From PVC group bacterium (GTDB taxonomy: Bacteria; Verrucomicrobiota; Kiritimatiellia; SS1-B-03-39; UBA6053), in NCBI GenBank assembly GCA_003565815.1, contig PXAS01000170.1:1-8242 (forward strand): 8,242 nt of DNA. The letters are read 5' to 3'. Shown here in pieces: positions 5,640 to 8,242 of the stretch; positions within the stretch are counted from its first letter, which is position 1, and each line of letters starts with the position of its first letter. A model generated the notes under the pieces. It was not told where the DNA came from. It was given only the letters and a program-made list of their open reading frames with translations, and did no database searches. The translations under genes were made by a program, and so were the position numbers.

Positions 5640-7931
5640 ATGGCCGAAATCATGGAACACGAATCCAACGCGGTACTGCCGCCACCGAAGCATCTGGACT
5701 ACAGCCTGGTGGGCGAAAATTCCCGCCGCGCGATTGAAATGGGTCTGGCGGAGGCGGACTGGTATCAATGTCCTGTGCCGCGTGCGACGATGCGCAATCT
5801 GTTGGAACGCAGGGACGGTCCCGCCATCCGCGACACCTGCATCTGGTTCGCGCTGATCATCGGTTTCGGCATCGCCACCGCCCTGCTCTGGGGATCGGCC
5901 TGGGCGGTTGTGCCCTATTTTTGCTATGCGGTGCTTTACGCCTCCACCTCGGATTCCCGCTGGCACGAGTCCAGCCACGGCACCGCCTTCAAGACCGACT
6001 GGATGAACAACACCCTCTACGAAATCGCCTCATTCATGGTCATGCGCGAATCGACGGTGTGGCGCTGGAGTCATACCCGGCATCACAGTGATACGATTAT
6101 CGTGGGACGCGATCCGGAAATCGCGGTGCCGCGTCCGCCGGACCTGAAGGCGCTGTTCCTGGGCGTCTTCAGTCTGCCGGTCTACAAAAACTACTTCAAA
6201 CACATCCTCACCCACAGCCTGGGCCGCATGACCCCGGAAGAAAAGACCTTCATACCCGAAAGCGAATTCGGGAAGGTGTATTTCCGGGCCCGCATCTATC
6301 TGGGCATTTATCTGGCCGTCATTGCCACCGCCCTGATGTTGCAAACCTGGCTGCCGCTGTTTCTGATTCTGCTGCCCCACCTCTTCGGCACCTGGCTGAT
6401 GCTGGTGTACGGCCTCACCCAGCATGCGGGCCTGGCGGAGAACGTGCTGGACCACCGCCTGAATTGCCGCACCGTGTACATGTGTCGCCTGCACCGGTTT
6501 CTGTATTGGAACATGAACTACCACGTCGAGCATCACATGTTCCCGCTGGTGCCGTACCACCGTCTGCCCGAACTGCACGCGGCCGTCAAAGACGACTGCC
6601 CCACACCCTACCCCGGCCTCTGGAACGCTTGGAAAGAGATCTATCCCGCCATTCTCAAGCAAGTCAAAGACCCCGCCTGGCACGTGAAACGCAAACTGCC
6701 CCCGGCCAAAGCCCGCATCGAGGAGGGAAGCTTCACCTCCGATGCCGCCCCGGACGCGGACGGCTGGCTGGAGATCTGTGCCGCCGCCGACCTCGCCGAC
6801 GAGGATGTCATCCGTTTCGACCACGGCAAAAAAACCTTCGCCCTCTATCGCGACTCCAACGGCAAACTCTTCGCCACCGACGGCATGTGTACCCACGGCA
6901 ACACCCACTTGGCCGACGGCCTTATCGTCGGTGACATGATCGAGTGCCCCAAGCACAACGGACGCTTCAAGCTGGAGGATGGCTCTCCCGCCCGCGCCCC
7001 CATCTGCCGCGGTCTGGCCACCTATCCCATCGAGGAGCGCGCCGGACGCATCCGGCTCAACCTCCTCAAACCCGGCGGCGCCGGCGCCCGCGAGGAGCGC
7101 GTTTTGAAACTTCGCGTGGCCGCCACCCGCAACGTCTCCACCTTCATCCGCGAACTCACCCTGGAAGCTGACGAAGGCGACACCCTGCCCGACTTCACCC
7201 CCGGCGACTACATGCAGCTCGACATTCCCGACTACGTGCTCCTGCGGTTTCAAGATTTTGACATTCCCGACCCGTACCGCGCCGTCTGGGAACGGCAACA
7301 CGTCTTCGACCTGGAGGTGAGCAACCCCAACCCCAAACGCAACAACTATTCCCTTGCCGGACGCGTGCATGGGGACGGCAAACTCGTCTTCAACGTCCGC
7401 CTCGCCACCCCGCCGCCCGGACAGGACTGCCCCCCAGGCGTCGGCTCCGCCTATGTCTTCAGCCTCAAGCCCGGCGACAAAGTCACCGCCATTGGCCCCT
7501 TCGGCGACTTCCACATCAAGCCCACCCAAAAAGAAATGGTCTACATCGGCGGCGGCGCGGGCATGGGACCGCTTCGCGCCCACATTGAACAGCTCTTCGA
7601 GGACAAACACACCGCCCGACAAGTCAGCTTCTGGTATGGCGCCCGCTCCCGCCAGGAAATCTACTATCAGGAATATTTCGAATCCCTCGCGGCCAAAAAC
7701 GGGAACTTCCGTTTTGAACTCGCGCTCTCCGAGCCCCTGCCGGAGGATGAATGGAGCGGACACGCCGGTTTCATCCACCATGTGGTCGAAGAGCAGTTTC
7801 TCAAAGACCACCCCCACCCCGCGTCGCTGGAATTCTACCTCTGTGGTCCGCCCATGATGATCAAAGCCTGCACCAAAATGCTCATGGATTATGGGGTCAC
7901 CGCCGATCAGATTGCGTATGATGAGTTTTGA
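5640..7931 (+). CDS. Three-domain membrane oxygenase: MocD-like desaturase, Rieske ferredoxin and NqrF-type reductase
   Basis: A 763-residue fusion protein. Residues 1 to about 365 are a membrane di-iron desaturase/hydroxylase like MocD of rhizopine breakdown. Its histidine boxes are H109-x3-H113, H145-x2-H148-H149 and H295-x2-H298-H299, with His262 (TQHAG) as a further ligand candidate; membrane stretches are near 67-103 and 219-258. Residues about 374-480 are a MocE-like Rieske domain with C417-x-H419 and C436-x2-H439. Residues about 486-763 match the C-terminal half of NqrF, the Na+-pumping NADH:quinone reductase subunit: FTPGDYMQL, the flavin motif R567-N-N-Y-S, NAD-site GGGAGMGP (637-644) and CGPPMM (735-740), ending IAYDEF. 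NqrF's own membrane anchor and [2Fe-2S] domain are absent. Electrons could pass from NAD(P)H to FAD, Rieske and di-iron inside one chain. The substrate is unknown: a lipid, an alkyl chain or an O-methyl group are all possible. Confidence 0.9.
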   Translation: MAEIMEHESNAVLPPPKHLDYSLVGENSRRAIEMGLAEADWYQCPVPRATMRNLLERRDGPAIRDTCIWFALIIGFGIATALLWGSAWAVVPYFCYAVLYASTSDSRWHESSHGTAFKTDWMNNTLYEIASFMVMRESTVWRWSHTRHHSDTIIVGRDPEIAVPRPPDLKALFLGVFSLPVYKNYFKHILTHSLGRMTPEEKTFIPESEFGKVYFRARIYLGIYLAVIATALMLQTWLPLFLILLPHLFGTWLMLVYGLTQHAGLAENVLDHRLNCRTVYMCRLHRFLYWNMNYHVEHHMFPLVPYHRLPELHAAVKDDCPTPYPGLWNAWKEIYPAILKQVKDPAWHVKRKLPPAKARIEEGSFTSDAAPDADGWLEICAAADLADEDVIRFDHGKKTFALYRDSNGKLFATDGMCTHGNTHLADGLIVGDMIECPKHNGRFKLEDGSPARAPICRGLATYPIEERAGRIRLNLLKPGGAGAREERVLKLRVAATRNVSTFIRELTLEADEGDTLPDFTPGDYMQLDIPDYVLLRFQDFDIPDPYRAVWERQHVFDLEVSNPNPKRNNYSLAGRVHGDGKLVFNVRLATPPPGQDCPPGVGSAYVFSLKPGDKVTAIGPFGDFHIKPTQKEMVYIGGGAGMGPLRAHIEQLFEDKHTARQVSFWYGARSRQEIYYQEYFESLAAKNGNFRFELALSEPLPEDEWSGHAGFIHHVVEEQFLKDHPHPASLEFYLCGPPMMIKACTKMLMDYGVTADQIAYDEF

Positions 7932-7967
7932 TGAAAATCAATCGACAGGCCCGAATCGCTAAACTCA

Positions 7968-7982
7968 GGCGCGGGACGCGCC
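7968..7982 (+). other. Short GC-rich hairpin between the oxygenase gene and aroA
   Basis: Perfect 6-bp arms GGCGCG and CGCGCC flank a GGA loop. No T-run follows, so this is not a standard intrinsic terminator; a weak pause site or chance are both possible. The surrounding gap (7932-8049) shows no clear promoter. Confidence 0.35.
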
Positions 7983-8049
7983 GCCCCCATATTTCAATCC
8001 TCCATTTCGGAACTTGCCGAATGGGCGGAAAAATGATTGTGAAGCGGAC

Positions 8050-8242
8050 ATGAATTTCATTTCCGTTCCTTCCCCTTCCCTGCCGCTTCGCGGCACCCTG
8101 CCGATGGTGGCCAGCAAAAGCGAAAGCAACCGGACCCTGATTCTGCGTGCCCTCGCGGGTCCGTCCATCGAATTGGACAACCTCTCCGCCGCGCGGGACA
8201 CCCGTCTGCTCTCCGCCCTGTTGGAAAGCCGGGAGGAGGTGC
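8050..8242 (+). CDS. aroA: 3-phosphoshikimate 1-carboxyvinyltransferase (EPSP synthase), N-terminal part, cut by the right edge
   Basis: The frame is open from ATG 8050 to the right edge (64 codons plus one base). EPSP synthase joins shikimate-3-phosphate and phosphoenolpyruvate in the cytoplasm, the sixth step of the shikimate pathway to chorismate. The recognisable part is GTLPMVASKSESNRTLIL (residues 15-32), which contains the substrate-binding Lys23, Ser24 and Arg28 of the SKSxSNR signature, followed by LDNLSAARDTRLL with the family's S-x-x-x-D-T segment. The common PGSKS version is replaced by VASKS, the form I associate with Bacteroidota-type sequences. The ATG is preceded only by a weak AGCGGA stretch and lies 118 nt after the oxygenase stop. 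Co-transcription with the oxygenase is possible but metabolically unrelated. Without the C-terminus, an intact gene cannot be confirmed. Confidence 0.8.
   Translation, partial: MNFISVPSPSLPLRGTLPMVASKSESNRTLILRALAGPSIELDNLSAARDTRLLSALLESREEV

Noticed and set aside
6030..7817. 595-codon minus-strand frame opposite the oxygenase gene
   Set aside because: Runs antisense to well-conserved desaturase, Rieske and reductase motifs; Gly/Val/Glu-rich translation without family features.

Overview
The window is GC-rich bacterial chromosome. The main genes favour C in the third codon position. The genes seen are a secreted hydrolase, two VapBC toxin-antitoxin pairs, corrinoid-enzyme maintenance proteins, a fused membrane oxygenase and the start of an EPSP synthase with an ASKSxSNR-type N-terminus. 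These fit a member of the Planctomycetota-Verrucomicrobiota-Kiritimatiellota group or a similar environmental lineage. That placement is inference from gene style only; no rRNA or other marker is present.

Layout. 1-888 (minus): a secreted alpha/beta-hydrolase cut by the left edge. 1104-1780 (plus): vapBC pair 1, with a consensus promoter whose -10 lies inside a palindromic operator. 1806-4948 (plus): a two-gene operon with an ATGA overlap. Its first gene fuses a CobW-type G3E GTPase to a DUF1638 domain. Its second is a [2Fe-2S]/ASKHA reductive activator of corrinoid proteins (RamA/RACo type). 5498-4844 (minus): vapBC pair 2, convergent with the activator and overlapping its 3' end by 105 bp. 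5640-7931 (plus): one long polypeptide joining a MocD-like di-iron desaturase/oxygenase, a MocE-like Rieske ferredoxin and an NqrF-type FAD/NAD(P)H reductase. 8050-8242 (plus): the N-terminus of aroA, cut by the right edge.

How it may work together. The GTPase-DUF1638 fusion and the activator look like a maintenance kit for a cobalamin-dependent methyltransferase that is not in the window. The desaturase-Rieske-reductase chain looks like a self-sufficient oxygenase that could carry electrons from NAD(P)H to a membrane di-iron site without partner proteins. A vapBC pair sits on each side of the corrinoid operon.

The most notable observations are: a palindromic GAGTGCG-type repeat translated in frame exactly at the junction of the two fused domains; the three-domain oxygenase; an activator C-terminus that runs into the antisense strand of a toxin gene; and three genes (hydrolase, vapB1, vapB2) whose -10 box lies 6-7 nt from the start codon, which suggests leaderless mRNAs.
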